A stretch of 12,210 nucleotides of DNA from assembly GCA_937926025.1 (NCBI GenBank), contig CALANQ010000017.1:1-12210 (forward strand). Reading direction: 5' to 3'. The DNA is from an uncultured Acidimicrobiales bacterium. GTDB lineage: Bacteria > Actinomycetota > Acidimicrobiia > Acidimicrobiales > Iamiaceae. Shown in pieces: positions 1 to 8,061 of this stretch. Numbering within the stretch: the first letter of the stretch is position 1; every line of letters starts with the position of its first letter. Below the pieces are notes generated by a model that saw nothing but the letters and a program-made list of their open reading frames with translations, did not search any database and was not told where the DNA came from. The position numbers and the translations under genes are program-made.

Positions 1-387
1 CCGGTACCGCGCGGCGTCGGCCAGGACGTCGTCGGGGAAGGTGATGACCATGTCGCCCGCCTCTGGAAGACCGGCGTTGGCCATGAGCACCAGGATCTCG
101 AGGGGGGCGTCGTTGACCAGGCGGTGGATGGTGCCGGGCGTGAACCAGGCGAAGCTCCCGGCTTCCAGCGGGGTCTCCCGGTAGCCGTCGCCGCCCAGGG
201 TGACGACCCGACCTCGGCCGCTGACCACGGCGTACGCCTCGGTGCACGCCGTGTGGCAGTGCGGCGTCCCGCCGGCCAGGCCGTCGACCGAGGTCGACTC
301 GTAGACCTTCAGGTGGCTGACGGCCACACCGCCCGGGAACGGCGGGGTGCCCGGGTCGGCCCGGTGCCCGCCGGGAACCTCGATCAT
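1..387 (-). CDS. Cupin-domain protein, C-terminus cut by the left edge
   Basis: An open frame of 129 codons runs leftward from an ATG at 387 to the window edge without a stop, so the C-terminus is missing. A strong Shine-Dalgarno, GGAGGT (complement of 397-402), lies nine bases upstream and fixes the start. Cupin motif 1 is clear at about residues 43-62: two metal-binding-type histidines (PHCH), then a glutamate (TACTEAY) and a glycine in VVSGRG. Motif 2 at about residues 77-92 contains TPGTIHRLVN, supplying the third histidine. This gives the usual 3-His/1-Glu metal site of a small single-domain cupin. There is no signal peptide, so it is probably cytoplasmic. Cupins range from isomerases and dioxygenases to sugar- or ligand-binding regulators, and nothing here fixes the substrate. 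It is divergent from the exported protein at 486, with 98 bases between them. The family call is firm; the function is unknown. Confidence 0.8.
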   Translation of the reverse strand, partial: MIEVPGGHRADPGTPPFPGGVAVSHLKVYESTSVDGLAGGTPHCHTACTEAYAVVSGRGRVVTLGGDGYRETPLEAGSFAWFTPGTIHRLVNDAPLEILVLMANAGLPEAGDMVITFPDDVLADAARYR

Positions 388-485
388 CGCTGGCGCACCT
401 CCACCCGCCCAGCATGCCGCACCGGATCCGCCGCCCGGCGCAAGGCGGGTAGGTTCACCCTCGGTCGATCAAGGGGGCAGGACAG

Positions 486-2678
486 GTGCGACGGTTCGCG
501 GTCGTGGGGGTGGCGCTGGCGGTGGCGGTGGCCGCCGTGTCGGGCACGGGCGATGGGAGCGCCGGCTCCTCGGGCGGCGGATGCGACGGCGAGACAGCCG
601 GCCTGATCCCCGAGGACGAGTGGCGCACCCAGCAGGACGAGTACCTGGACTTCGCCACCTCTGGCGAGATGGACCCGGGCAGCAGCCAGTCGCTGCTGGC
701 GTTCGCCACCGCAGCGGAGCGGGCGGGCGAGGACCCCGACATCAGCAGCGCCACCCCCGAGGACTTCGCCGACACGTTCGCCAAGCTCGAGGCGTTCGAG
801 GACACCGGCGACTTCGACATCAACAACATGCTGTTCCTGTACGCGCGCCACGCCGACGACCTGAGCCCGGAGCTGGCAGCCGCCATCAAGGAGCGCATCC
901 TGGCGTTCAAGTACTGGTGGACCGAGCCCACCCCCGACGGCGTCGTCGACAGCCAGTACTACTGGACCGAGAACCACCAGGTGATCTTCCTGGCCAACGA
1001 GTACATCGCCGGCCAGCTGTTCCCCGACGAGGAGTTCACCAACAGCGGCATGACCGGCGCCGAGCACATGGCCCACGCCGAGGAGGAGCTGGCCAAGTGG
1101 TTCGAGTGGCGCTCCCGCTTCGGGTTCTCCGAGTGGCTGTCCAACGTGTACTGGAGCGAGGACATGAAGGGCACGCTCCTGCTCGCCGACCTGGCCGACG
1201 ATCCGAAGCTGGCCCGCCTCGGCGCCATGACCCTGGACATGATGTTCGTGGAGCTGGCCGGGCACGTGCAGGACGGCACGTTCGGCAGCACCCACGGGCG
1301 CACCTACCAGAAGGACAAGCTCAACGGCCGCGACGAGGACACGTTCTCCACCGCGAAGCTGGCGTTCGACAACACCTCGGTCGACTACGACCACGCCGAC
1401 AACGCCACGCTCCTCGCCACCGCCCAGCGCTACCGGCCACCTGAGGTGGCGAAGAAGATCGCCAACCTCGACGAGACCGCCGTCTTCCGCACCAAGTCGA
1501 GCCTGCCCATCGACCCGAACCTCCCCGTCGACCCCGATGTGAAGGCCCCGTACGGCACCACGTTCGAGGGCCAGGACGGCCTGATGCTGTGGTGGGGCCT
1601 CGGCGCCCAGTTCCCGTGGCAGGTCGTGCCCACCTCCGTGCAGGCGGTGAAGGACTACGACCTGTTCGAGACGTCGAACTTCCAGCAGGCCAAGGACCTG
1701 GCGCCGGTCCTGGAGTCCACCGACGACGCCGGCCTGCAGCAGCTGGCCCTCTCGCTCGGCGTCCAGGTCAACCCCGGTCTCCTGTCGCAGGTCGACACCT
1801 ACACGTGGCGCTCCCCCGCCGTCATGCTGTCGACCGCACAGGACTGGCGGCCCGGCCAGCGCGGCGAGCAGGACCACATCTGGCAGGCCACGTTCGACCC
1901 GGACACGCTGGTCTTCACCCAGCACCCCCGGGTCCCGGTGTCGAAGGCCGACGACGCCTCGGACAACACCAGCCACTGGACCGGCGACGGCGGCATCCCC
2001 CGCTCCGCCCAGGTGGAGAACGTCAACATCAGCCTCTACGACCCGGCCTACGAGGGCGACGGCGGCGTGGGCACCGGGTCCTACTCGTTCACGTACGAGG
2101 ACTACACGCACGCCTGGTTCCCCACCGAGCACTTCGACCAGGTGGTGCAGCAGGACGGCTGGACCTTCGGCCGCAAGGGCGACGGGTACATCGCCCTCTG
2201 GTCCGCCCGGCCGACCGAGTGGCGGAAGTACAGCAAGGGCGAGTTCACCCGCGACCTCACCGAGGACTTCGACCTCATGGCCCCCGGCGGCCCGGACAAC
2301 GTGTGGATCACCGAGGTGGCCCAGGCGTCGGACTACGACTCCTTCGACGACTTCGTGTCGACCATCACCGCCACCGAGCCTCAGGTCTCGGGCGTCTGCG
2401 CCACCGGGAAGTGCCCGGCCTCGGACGCCGGCATCACCGTCACCTACGACTCCCCCAGCCAGGGCACCCTCACCTACGGGTGGGACAAGTCGAAGCCGGT
2501 GGCCGACCAGGTGCCGTTCACCCAGGACGACAAGGACGTCGACCTCCACCCCGACGGCCTCCGGTGGGACGCCCCCTACGCGTCGGCGACGTTCGACGAC
2601 GGCGTCTACTCCGCGGAGCTCGACGGGGCCACGCTGGACCTGGACTTCACCAAGGCCACCCGCACCACCACCCGCTGA
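486..2678 (+). CDS. Exported protein, probable heparinase/alginate-lyase-like polysaccharide lyase
   Basis: A 730-residue acidic protein starting at GTG 486, with a purine-rich Shine-Dalgarno (AAGGGGG, 471-477) nine bases upstream. Residues 1-20 form a signal peptide (MRRF, then an Ala/Val core). A Gly/Ser-rich stretch follows; Cys33 lies too far from the hydrophobic core to be a convincing lipobox. Residues 45-330 look all-helical and contain WTENHQ (160-165) followed by NEYIAGQLFPDE; an Asn-His pair of this kind occurs in the alpha/alpha-toroid of alginate and heparinase-like lyases. STHGRTY (268-274) may hold further catalytic residues. From about 355 the sequence becomes beta-rich and aromatic, with AQDWRPGQRGEQDHIWQATF (451-470) and HWTGDGGIPRSAQ (497-509), suggesting a C-terminal beta-sandwich. 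The fold call is my reading of motifs, not a database hit. Expected role: breaking down an extracellular uronate-type polysaccharide. It is convergent with the DUF4395 gene. That it is a real coding, exported protein is certain; the lyase assignment is tentative. Confidence 0.6.
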   Translation: MRRFAVVGVALAVAVAAVSGTGDGSAGSSGGGCDGETAGLIPEDEWRTQQDEYLDFATSGEMDPGSSQSLLAFATAAERAGEDPDISSATPEDFADTFAKLEAFEDTGDFDINNMLFLYARHADDLSPELAAAIKERILAFKYWWTEPTPDGVVDSQYYWTENHQVIFLANEYIAGQLFPDEEFTNSGMTGAEHMAHAEEELAKWFEWRSRFGFSEWLSNVYWSEDMKGTLLLADLADDPKLARLGAMTLDMMFVELAGHVQDGTFGSTHGRTYQKDKLNGRDEDTFSTAKLAFDNTSVDYDHADNATLLATAQRYRPPEVAKKIANLDETAVFRTKSSLPIDPNLPVDPDVKAPYGTTFEGQDGLMLWWGLGAQFPWQVVPTSVQAVKDYDLFETSNFQQAKDLAPVLESTDDAGLQQLALSLGVQVNPGLLSQVDTYTWRSPAVMLSTAQDWRPGQRGEQDHIWQATFDPDTLVFTQHPRVPVSKADDASDNTSHWTGDGGIPRSAQVENVNISLYDPAYEGDGGVGTGSYSFTYEDYTHAWFPTEHFDQVVQQDGWTFGRKGDGYIALWSARPTEWRKYSKGEFTRDLTEDFDLMAPGGPDNVWITEVAQASDYDSFDDFVSTITATEPQVSGVCATGKCPASDAGITVTYDSPSQGTLTYGWDKSKPVADQVPFTQDDKDVDLHPDGLRWDAPYASATFDDGVYSAELDGATLDLDFTKATRTTTR

Positions 2679-2725
2679 CCGGCGGCAGGCCGGCAGGCGG
2701 TCATGGCGACCGGGCGGCGTGTGGG

Positions 2726-3238
2726 TCAGACCGAGACCGAATCCCGGGCCGGGTCCGGGATGCGCGTCCAGATGTTGGCGCACTCCTCGCACACCGACTC
2801 GGGGACGATGCCGACCTTCATGAGGCCGGCGAAGATCTGGCACCCCAGGCAGAAGGCGAAGACGCTCTCGAGGGTGGCGGCCACGGTGATCATCGCCACC
2901 AGGACCAGGGCCAGGGTGGTGGCGCCGAAGCCGAAGTGGGCGACGCCGGCCGCCACCGACAGCGTGGCGCCGATGCCCTGGGCGAAGCGCTTGGGCGGGC
3001 CGGGGACCATCTTCGCCTCGAACGGCAGCGCCGGCGTCAGGACCCGGGTCACGAACTGACCGAGCGGGCTCAGGGTCGGACCGGTCAGCACCCGGGCCAC
3101 GAACCCGTAGGCCAGCAGGCCGATGGCCCACGTCTGGCCGCCCAGCAGGACGACCAGGGTCAGCAGCACCACGCCGCCCGCCACCAGGCGAGCCGACACC
3201 TCGTTGACCGGGTTCGGGAAGGAGAACAGCTTCTTCAC
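2726..3238 (-). CDS. DUF4395 family integral membrane protein
   Basis: A 170-residue membrane protein. I place the start at GTG 3238, giving MKKLFSFPNPVNEV, because family members begin near this FPxPVNE motif; AGGG lies about eight bases upstream. An in-frame ATG at 3277 would add 13 residues. Four hydrophobic segments are visible at about 17-34, 36-51, 87-103 and 105-124, arranged as two pairs around a polar loop (53-86). FCLGC (129-133) follows the last segment and CEEC (150-153) lies in the C-terminal tail, giving four cysteines as C-x2-C-x16-C-x2-C. The family has no established function. In other genomes DUF4395 genes often sit near thioredoxin or rhodanese genes, hinting at thiol or sulfur chemistry, but no such neighbour is present here. 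It lies 127 bases downstream of ftsK on the same strand and converges with the exported lyase-like gene, with 47 bases between stops. Family call good; role unknown. Confidence 0.8.
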   Translation of the reverse strand: MKKLFSFPNPVNEVSARLVAGGVVLLTLVVLLGGQTWAIGLLAYGFVARVLTGPTLSPLGQFVTRVLTPALPFEAKMVPGPPKRFAQGIGATLSVAAGVAHFGFGATTLALVLVAMITVAATLESVFAFCLGCQIFAGLMKVGIVPESVCEECANIWTRIPDPARDSVSV

Positions 3239-3365
3239 GGCCAAAACCCTACCCAGCAGGTCAAGAATTGCCACCATCCCGCTCGCCCACTCGATTTCGG
3301 GTCGCGCGGGCACCGGTACAAGGCACTCGTGACGGGCGACCGGGCCCACACCTGGGGGCCGCGGG

Positions 3366-5929
3366 TCAGGGGATGATGGGGCCGGCGGCGTCTTCGGGGT
3401 TCAGGGGCTGGTCGACGTCGAGGTCGCCGCCACCGCCGCTGTCGCCGCCGTCGAGCTCCTCGGGGGTCATGAGGACCTCGCGGGCCTTGGACCCGGTGGA
3501 CGGCCCGACGACGCCCTTCTCCTCGAGCTCGTCCATGAGCCGCCCGGCACGGGCGAAGCCGATGCGGAGCTTGCGCTGGAGCATCGAGGTGGAGCCCAGC
3601 TGGCTGCGGACCACCAGCTCCGTCGCCTGCGCCACCAGGTCGGCGTCGGAGTCGCCCGAGCCGCTGCTCGAACCACCACCACCGCCGCCGGACGAACCGG
3701 GGATCGGCGCGCCTTCGTCGGAGCCCTGGACGGCCTCGTCGTAGACCAGCTCGGGCGTCTGGCGCTTCCAGAACGCGGCGATGTTGCGGACCTCGTCCTC
3801 GGTGACCCAGGAGCCCTGGACGCGCTGGGCGATGGACGACGACGGGCCCAGCAGGAGCATGTCGCCCTGGCCGAGCAGGCGTTCCGCACCGGTCTGGTCG
3901 AGGATGACCCGGGAGTCCGTGGCGCTGGACACGGCGAAGGCCAGGCGGGCCGGCACGTTGGCCTTGATGAGGCCGGTGATGACGTTGACCGAGGGCCGCT
4001 GGGTGGCGATGACCAGGTGGATGCCCACGGCTCGGGCCATCTGGGCGAGGCGGCAGATGGACTCCTCGACGTCTCGGGCCGCCACCATCATCAGGTCGGC
4101 CAGCTCGTCGATGACCACCAGGATGAACGGCATCCGCTGGTAGGGCCGAGCAGCTCGGCGTTGGGGTCGTTGAGGTCGCCTCGGTCGAACGCGGCGTTGT
4201 AGCCGGTGATGTCGCGGAAGCCGCACTCGGCCAGCAGGTCGTAGCGGCGCTCCATCTCCCGCACGGCCCACGCCAGCGCGTTGGCGGCCTTCTTCGGGAC
4301 GGTGACGACCTCGGTGAGCAGGTGGGGCAGCTTGTTGTACTGCCCCATCTCGACCCGCTTCGGGTCCACCAGGATCATGCGCACCTGGTCCGGGGTGGAG
4401 CGCATGAGGATGGACGTGAGCAGGGAGTTGAGGCACGACGACTTGCCGGCGCCGGTGGCGCCGGCGATGAGGATGTGGGGCATGGCGGCGAGGTTGGCCA
4501 TGATGGCCTTGCCGTCGATGTCCCGGCCGATGGCGACCTCGAGCGGGTGCGTGGCCGAGCGGGCCTCCGAGCTCGTGAGGATGTCTCCCACGGTGACCAG
4601 CTGCTTGCGGACGTTGGGGATCTCCACCCCGATGGCCTGCTTGCCCGGGATGGGCGCCAGGATGCGCACGTCGGGCGTGGCCATGGCGTAGGCGATGTCC
4701 TTGTGGAGGCTCGTGACCCGGGCCACCTTGACGCCAGGGCCGAGCTCCAGCTCGTAGCGGGTGACGGTGGGGCCGACGGTCATGCCGACGAGGCGGGGCT
4801 CCACCCCGTGCTCGGCGAGGGCGTGCTCCAGGGTGCGGCCGGTCTCTTCCACCATCTTGCGGTCGACCCTCTGGCTGCCCGAGAGGTCGAGCAGCTTGGT
4901 GGGCGGCAGCTTCCAGACCCTGGGCCTGGCGCCGGGCGGCAGCGCGATCTCCAGCTGCTCGGGCGGGTTGTCCGGGTCCGGCTCCGTCACGACGGCCTTG
5001 GGCTTGCGTGTGCGCTTGGGCTTGGCCGGCGCGGCGTCGGGGTCCTGGTCCTGGTCGTAGAACGCGGTGGGCGCCTCGGCGTCGCGCAGGTCGATGTCTC
5101 CGCCGACCACGAGCGACGGCTCGCCCTCGGCGTCCTCTCGCTCGCTGCCGAGGGAGAACAGGTTGCCGATGAAGGCGCCGGCCTGGCGGCCGACCGGCCG
5201 GGCACCGGCGGCGACGCCTGCGGCGGTCTTGCCAGCGACGTGGCGGACGGTGGTGCGGGTGATGACCAGCACGCCGGCGAAGCCGATGGCGAGGAAGGCG
5301 ATGGTGGCGCCGATGGAGCTGAGCGCCGCCTTGACCGGGGCCCCGATGGCGCCGCCCAGGTACCCGGCGGAATCCGCCATGGCGTCGGCGCCCTGGTCGA
5401 ACCGGGGGGCGTCGCGGATGACGTACAGCAGGCCGAGCCCGGCGATGGCGATGAGGATGCCACCGAAGACGTTGCGGGCGAAGGGGTGCTCGGCGGCCTC
5501 CGGATCGAGGTCGACCAGGGTGGGGTCGTCGGGGTCGGCCTCCTTCGGCGCCGGGGCGCCGCGGATGAGGAGCGCGCCGACGACCACGAGCAGGATCGGC
5601 ACGATGACGCGGGCGGCGCCCACGATGAACCCGACCAGGTCGGCGGTGCCCCGGCCGACGGGGCCGCCGGCGCCGGCGTACACGCCCATGCCGGCGACGA
5701 CGCCGAGGACGATGCACACGATGCCGGCGAAGTCCGCACCGTGGCCGCGGCTGGCGTGGGCCAGCGAGTCCAGCATCCGGACCGTGAGCGGCGGCGGAGG
5801 CGGTGGGGCGGCCTTGCGCGAGCGCGACGAGGCGCTGGTCTTCTTGGCGGGGGGACGCTTCGAGGAGGTCCGCGGGGCGGGCTTCTTCTTGGCCCCCGAC
5901 CGGTTCGGGGTCCCACGGGTGGCGGTCAC
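3366..5929 (-). CDS. ftsK: DNA translocase FtsK/SpoIIIE, interrupted by a one-base frameshift
   Basis: FtsK is the hexameric ATP-driven DNA pump at the division septum that clears and sorts chromosome ends. The start is GTG 5929 with only a weak Shine-Dalgarno. Residues 1-48 are a basic, proline-rich cytoplasmic tail. Four membrane helices follow at about 66-85, 96-122, 152-171 and 207-225, then an acidic/charged linker (260-330). The motor's alpha and beta domains run from about 340, with Walker A GATGAGKSS at 489-498. The frame breaks after Gly595 (bases 4145-4143). Downstream, the other frame continues with YQRMPFILVVIDELADLMM (Walker B Asp/Glu at about 608-609 once repaired), ATQRPSV, a Gly/Ser linker (about 735-761) and a winged-helix gamma domain (about 762-825, GSTSMLQRKLRIGFARAG). 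Adding one C gives 854 residues, a normal length. As read, translation stops at 4093 after 612 residues, lacking Walker B and gamma. Both halves are highly conserved, so a sequencing error is likeliest. Confidence 0.93.
4139..4150 (-). other. Frameshift site inside ftsK
   Basis: Reading the minus strand, the upstream frame is CTC GGC CCT ACC (Leu-Gly-Pro-Thr). The conserved continuation needs CTC GGC CCC TAC CAG (Leu-Gly-Pro-Tyr-Gln). One cytosine is missing from the C run at 4145-4143. The two frames differ by exactly one base, and the protein matches the family on both sides. The site does not have the X-XXY-YYZ form of a standard -1 slippery heptamer. A homopolymer sequencing or assembly error, or a genuine recent deletion, explains it better than programmed frameshifting. 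Confidence 0.85.
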
Positions 5930-5971
5930 AGTGGGTCCAACGGTACCAGTGCCCCCTGACAGAACCGGGGA

Positions 5972-6000
5972 GGGTTGGGACCCCCAGCAGGCCCCAACCC
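5972..6000 (-). terminator. Hairpin after phoX, before ftsK
   Basis: GGGTTGGG (5972-5979) and CCCAACCC (5993-6000) form a perfect 8-bp stem with a 13-base loop, starting 15 bases beyond the phoX stop. There is no T-tract, but GC-rich actinobacterial terminators often lack one. It lies between two same-strand genes and would separate phosphate-controlled phoX transcription from ftsK. It could instead be a protein-binding inverted repeat. Confidence 0.45.
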
Positions 6001-6015
6001 ACCCCCGACCGCAGG

Positions 6016-7905
6016 TCAGGACCCGATTCGGCGGCCCTTCTTGGTGACGGCGACGACGGCGGGCCGAGGCGTCCCGCCGGGCCAGGTGCTGGTGGTGGAG
6101 GCGAGGGTCGATCCCTCCCCCGGGTGCTGGATGGAGGCGAACAGGACCCGGTCCTGGTCGGCCACCAGCAGGCTGGACACCTCGCAGGCCACCACGCCCG
6201 ACAGCAGCTGCTTCACCTGGCCCCGACGGGCACCCTCGACGGGCAGGGCGTGGATGGCGTCGTTCGGTGCCGGCGAGAAGATGCCGTTCCAGGTGCTCGG
6301 AGCGCCGTCGGTGGCGATGAACAGGTTGCCGCTGCGGTCGAACGACAGGTTGTCCGGACAGGAGATGGGGCTGACCTGGGTCTTGTCGAACCCGGCGAAG
6401 TAGGTGGACGGGTCAGCCGGATCGCCGCAGAGCAGGAGGATGTCCCAGGTGAAGGACGTGGCGGCCGGGTCTCCCCCTCCCTCGGTGATCTCGATGACGT
6501 GGCCGAACGTGTTGACGGCCCGCGGGTTGGCGGCGTCGGTGCCCGGCTTGCCGGCGGTGCCCCGCTGCGTGTTGTTGGTGCACGCCATGTACACCTTCTT
6601 GGTGGCGGGGCTGGGCTCCACGTCCTCGGGGCGGTCCATCTTGGTGCCGCCCAGCGCCGCCGCGGCATCCCGGAGGCGGATGAGCACGTCGGCCTGCGAG
6701 GTGAACCCGGCGGCCTGGAGCTCCGGGCCGAACACGACGGGGATCCAGGTGCCGCTCCCGTCGTCCTCGAACCGGGCGACGTGCAGGGTGCCGTCGTCGA
6801 GCAGGTTGCGGTTCGCGGCCCGGTCCTTGCTGACCTTGGCCGACGACACGAACTTGTACAGGCACTCGAAGCGCTCGTCGTCACCCGTGTAGACAGCGAC
6901 CCGGCCGTCGGCGGTGAGCTGCGAGGCGGCGGCCTCGTGCTTGAGGCGGCCGAGGGCGGTGCGCTTCACGGGCTTGGCGACCGGGTCGTACGGGTCGATC
7001 TCCACCACCCAGCCGAACTTGAACGGCTCGTTGGGCGCCTTGGCCAGGTCGAAGCGGTCCTTGTGGTTCTCCCACCGGCGCTCGGTGGCGCCGTTGCCGA
7101 TGCCGTAGCGGGTGTGGGCGGCCTTCACGGCCGGGTCGGCGACCGCGGCGTTGTTGGCGAAGTACTGGTTGAAGTTCTCCTCGGCGGTGAGGATCGTGCC
7201 CCACGGGGTGAGGCCGCCGCCGCAGTTGTTGAGCATGCCGGCGGTCGTCTTGCCCACCCGCGGGTCGGACGCAGCGGGGCCGGAGATCCGCATCGGCGTG
7301 GTGGCGGTGATGCGCCGGTTGAAGCGCGAGCCGCGCTTGGCCACCCATCGGTCGCCGTTGCGCTGCAGCTCCACCACGGTGCCGCCGTGGGCCTCGAGCT
7401 CGATCTCGGTCTGCTCGAGCGTCGGGTAGGTCGCCGGGTCGAGGCCGGGGAACATCATCTTGGCGTCGGTGTACTCGTGGTTGTTCCAGAGCAGAGCCCG
7501 GTTGTAGTCCGTGGCGCCCCACTTGGGCAGCGGGAGGAACTGGACGAAGTCGCTGTTGAAGCCGAAGCGGCGGGCCTGCTGCGCGGACGTCTGCTTGGTG
7601 ATGTCGAACGGGCCGTCGCTGGCGAAGAGCGGGTCGCCCCAGGCGATGACCACGTCGGACCGGTAGCCCTTGGGGACGGTGATGGTGTCGGTGGCGTCGG
7701 GCGCGATGGGGAGGAAGGTGAGGTCGGCCGGGGCCGGGGCCGTGGGCGCGCACGTGGCGGTGAGCTGCATCGGGACGGCGGCGACCACGCCCATGGCGGC
7801 GGCCCCCTTGAAGAACGAGCGGCGGCCGAACCGGCGGTTCACCACCGATTCGAACGAATCCTCGGGCAGGGCCTCATCGGCCCAGGTCGGTGCGGGGTCG
7901 GACAT
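6016..7905 (-). CDS. phoX: PhoX-family alkaline phosphatase, Tat-exported
   Basis: A 629-residue DUF839/PhoX-type protein. PhoX enzymes hydrolyse phosphate monoesters outside the cytoplasm using an iron-calcium cofactor. The ATG at 7905 is preceded by GGAG with six bases between, which I prefer to the longer open frame reaching 7980. A twin-arginine signal is visible: NRRFGRRSFFKG (23-34), then a hydrophobic run (AAAMGVVAAVPM) and a likely cleavage region near 52-57. Cys52 (LTATC) is a poor lipobox. Family motifs follow: WNNHEY (140-145), NNCGGGLTPWGT (226-237) continuing into LTAEENFNQYF (239-249), LKHEAA (321-326), MACTNNT (440-446), NTFGHVIEI (465-473) and SCPDNLSFDRSGNLFIATDG (515-534). 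Cys228 in NNCGGG sits where the iron-ligand cysteine of Pseudomonas PhoX lies; the Glu residues of AEEN are probable cofactor ligands. Regulation by PhoP is likely (see the PHO box at 8023-8044). Its position between RNase J and ftsK is unusual for these housekeeping genes. Confidence 0.9.
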   Translation of the reverse strand: MSDPAPTWADEALPEDSFESVVNRRFGRRSFFKGAAAMGVVAAVPMQLTATCAPTAPAPADLTFLPIAPDATDTITVPKGYRSDVVIAWGDPLFASDGPFDITKQTSAQQARRFGFNSDFVQFLPLPKWGATDYNRALLWNNHEYTDAKMMFPGLDPATYPTLEQTEIELEAHGGTVVELQRNGDRWVAKRGSRFNRRITATTPMRISGPAASDPRVGKTTAGMLNNCGGGLTPWGTILTAEENFNQYFANNAAVADPAVKAAHTRYGIGNGATERRWENHKDRFDLAKAPNEPFKFGWVVEIDPYDPVAKPVKRTALGRLKHEAAASQLTADGRVAVYTGDDERFECLYKFVSSAKVSKDRAANRNLLDDGTLHVARFEDDGSGTWIPVVFGPELQAAGFTSQADVLIRLRDAAAALGGTKMDRPEDVEPSPATKKVYMACTNNTQRGTAGKPGTDAANPRAVNTFGHVIEITEGGGDPAATSFTWDILLLCGDPADPSTYFAGFDKTQVSPISCPDNLSFDRSGNLFIATDGAPSTWNGIFSPAPNDAIHALPVEGARRGQVKQLLSGVVACEVSSLLVADQDRVLFASIQHPGEGSTLASTTSTWPGGTPRPAVVAVTKKGRRIGS

Positions 7906-8022
7906 GGGTGTCTCCGTTTCTGGCCGCGTCGAAGCAGGCGCCACGCGCAGCCGCCGGTTCCTCGGGGGTACGGCGCGCACGGTACGGACCCGGTCTGGCC
8001 GCCTCGTTCAGCCCGGCCGACG

Positions 8023-8044
8023 CGCGGACGAACCGTCGGTGAAC
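8023..8044 (-). promoter_or_regulatory. PHO box (PhoP operator) upstream of phoX
   Basis: Read toward phoX, two adjacent 11-base direct-repeat units are present: GTTCACCGACG (8044-8034) and GTTCGTCCGCG (8033-8023). Each matches 10 of 11 positions of the Streptomyces PhoP unit consensus G[G/T]TCAYYYR[G/C]G, with no gap between them, exactly the two-unit architecture of characterised PHO boxes. The box lies 118 bases before the phoX start, in the 197-base gap after RNase J. Because it precedes a secreted alkaline phosphatase, phosphate-starvation control is a natural reading. I could not place a convincing -10 element at the expected distance. Confidence 0.7.
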
Positions 8045-8061
8045 CTTGCGCCGCCGCCCCG

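Noticed and set aside
2698..2712. CGGTC/GACCG inverted repeat between the convergent exported-protein and DUF4395 genes as a bidirectional terminator.
   Set aside because: Only a 5-bp stem, no T-tract on either side, and such short repeats are common in this composition. The position is right but the structure is too weak to annotate.
2703..3059. Plus-strand open frame of 118 codons opposite the DUF4395 gene.
   Set aside because: The minus-strand frame shows clear membrane helices and family motifs; this is its antisense shadow.
384..3131. A 915-codon open frame on the minus strand opposite the exported protein gene.
   Set aside because: Its translation is Gly/Val/Arg-rich low-complexity sequence without domains, and the plus-strand frame has a signal peptide, Shine-Dalgarno and family-like motifs. 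Long antisense frames are expected in DNA this rich in GC.
3343..3360. GGCCC/GGGCC hairpin downstream of the ftsK stop.
   Set aside because: A 5-bp stem with an 8-base loop and no T-tract; indistinguishable from chance.
4139..4150. Programmed ribosomal frameshifting as the explanation for the split ftsK.
   Set aside because: The site lacks a standard slippery heptamer, I see no obvious downstream stimulatory structure, and FtsK is not known to need recoding. A missing C in a C run is simpler.
5940..5945. TACCGT (minus strand) as a -10 element for ftsK, giving a nearly leaderless transcript.
   Set aside because: It fits TANNNT and the Shine-Dalgarno is weak, but no -35 element is visible and six-base matches of this kind are frequent.
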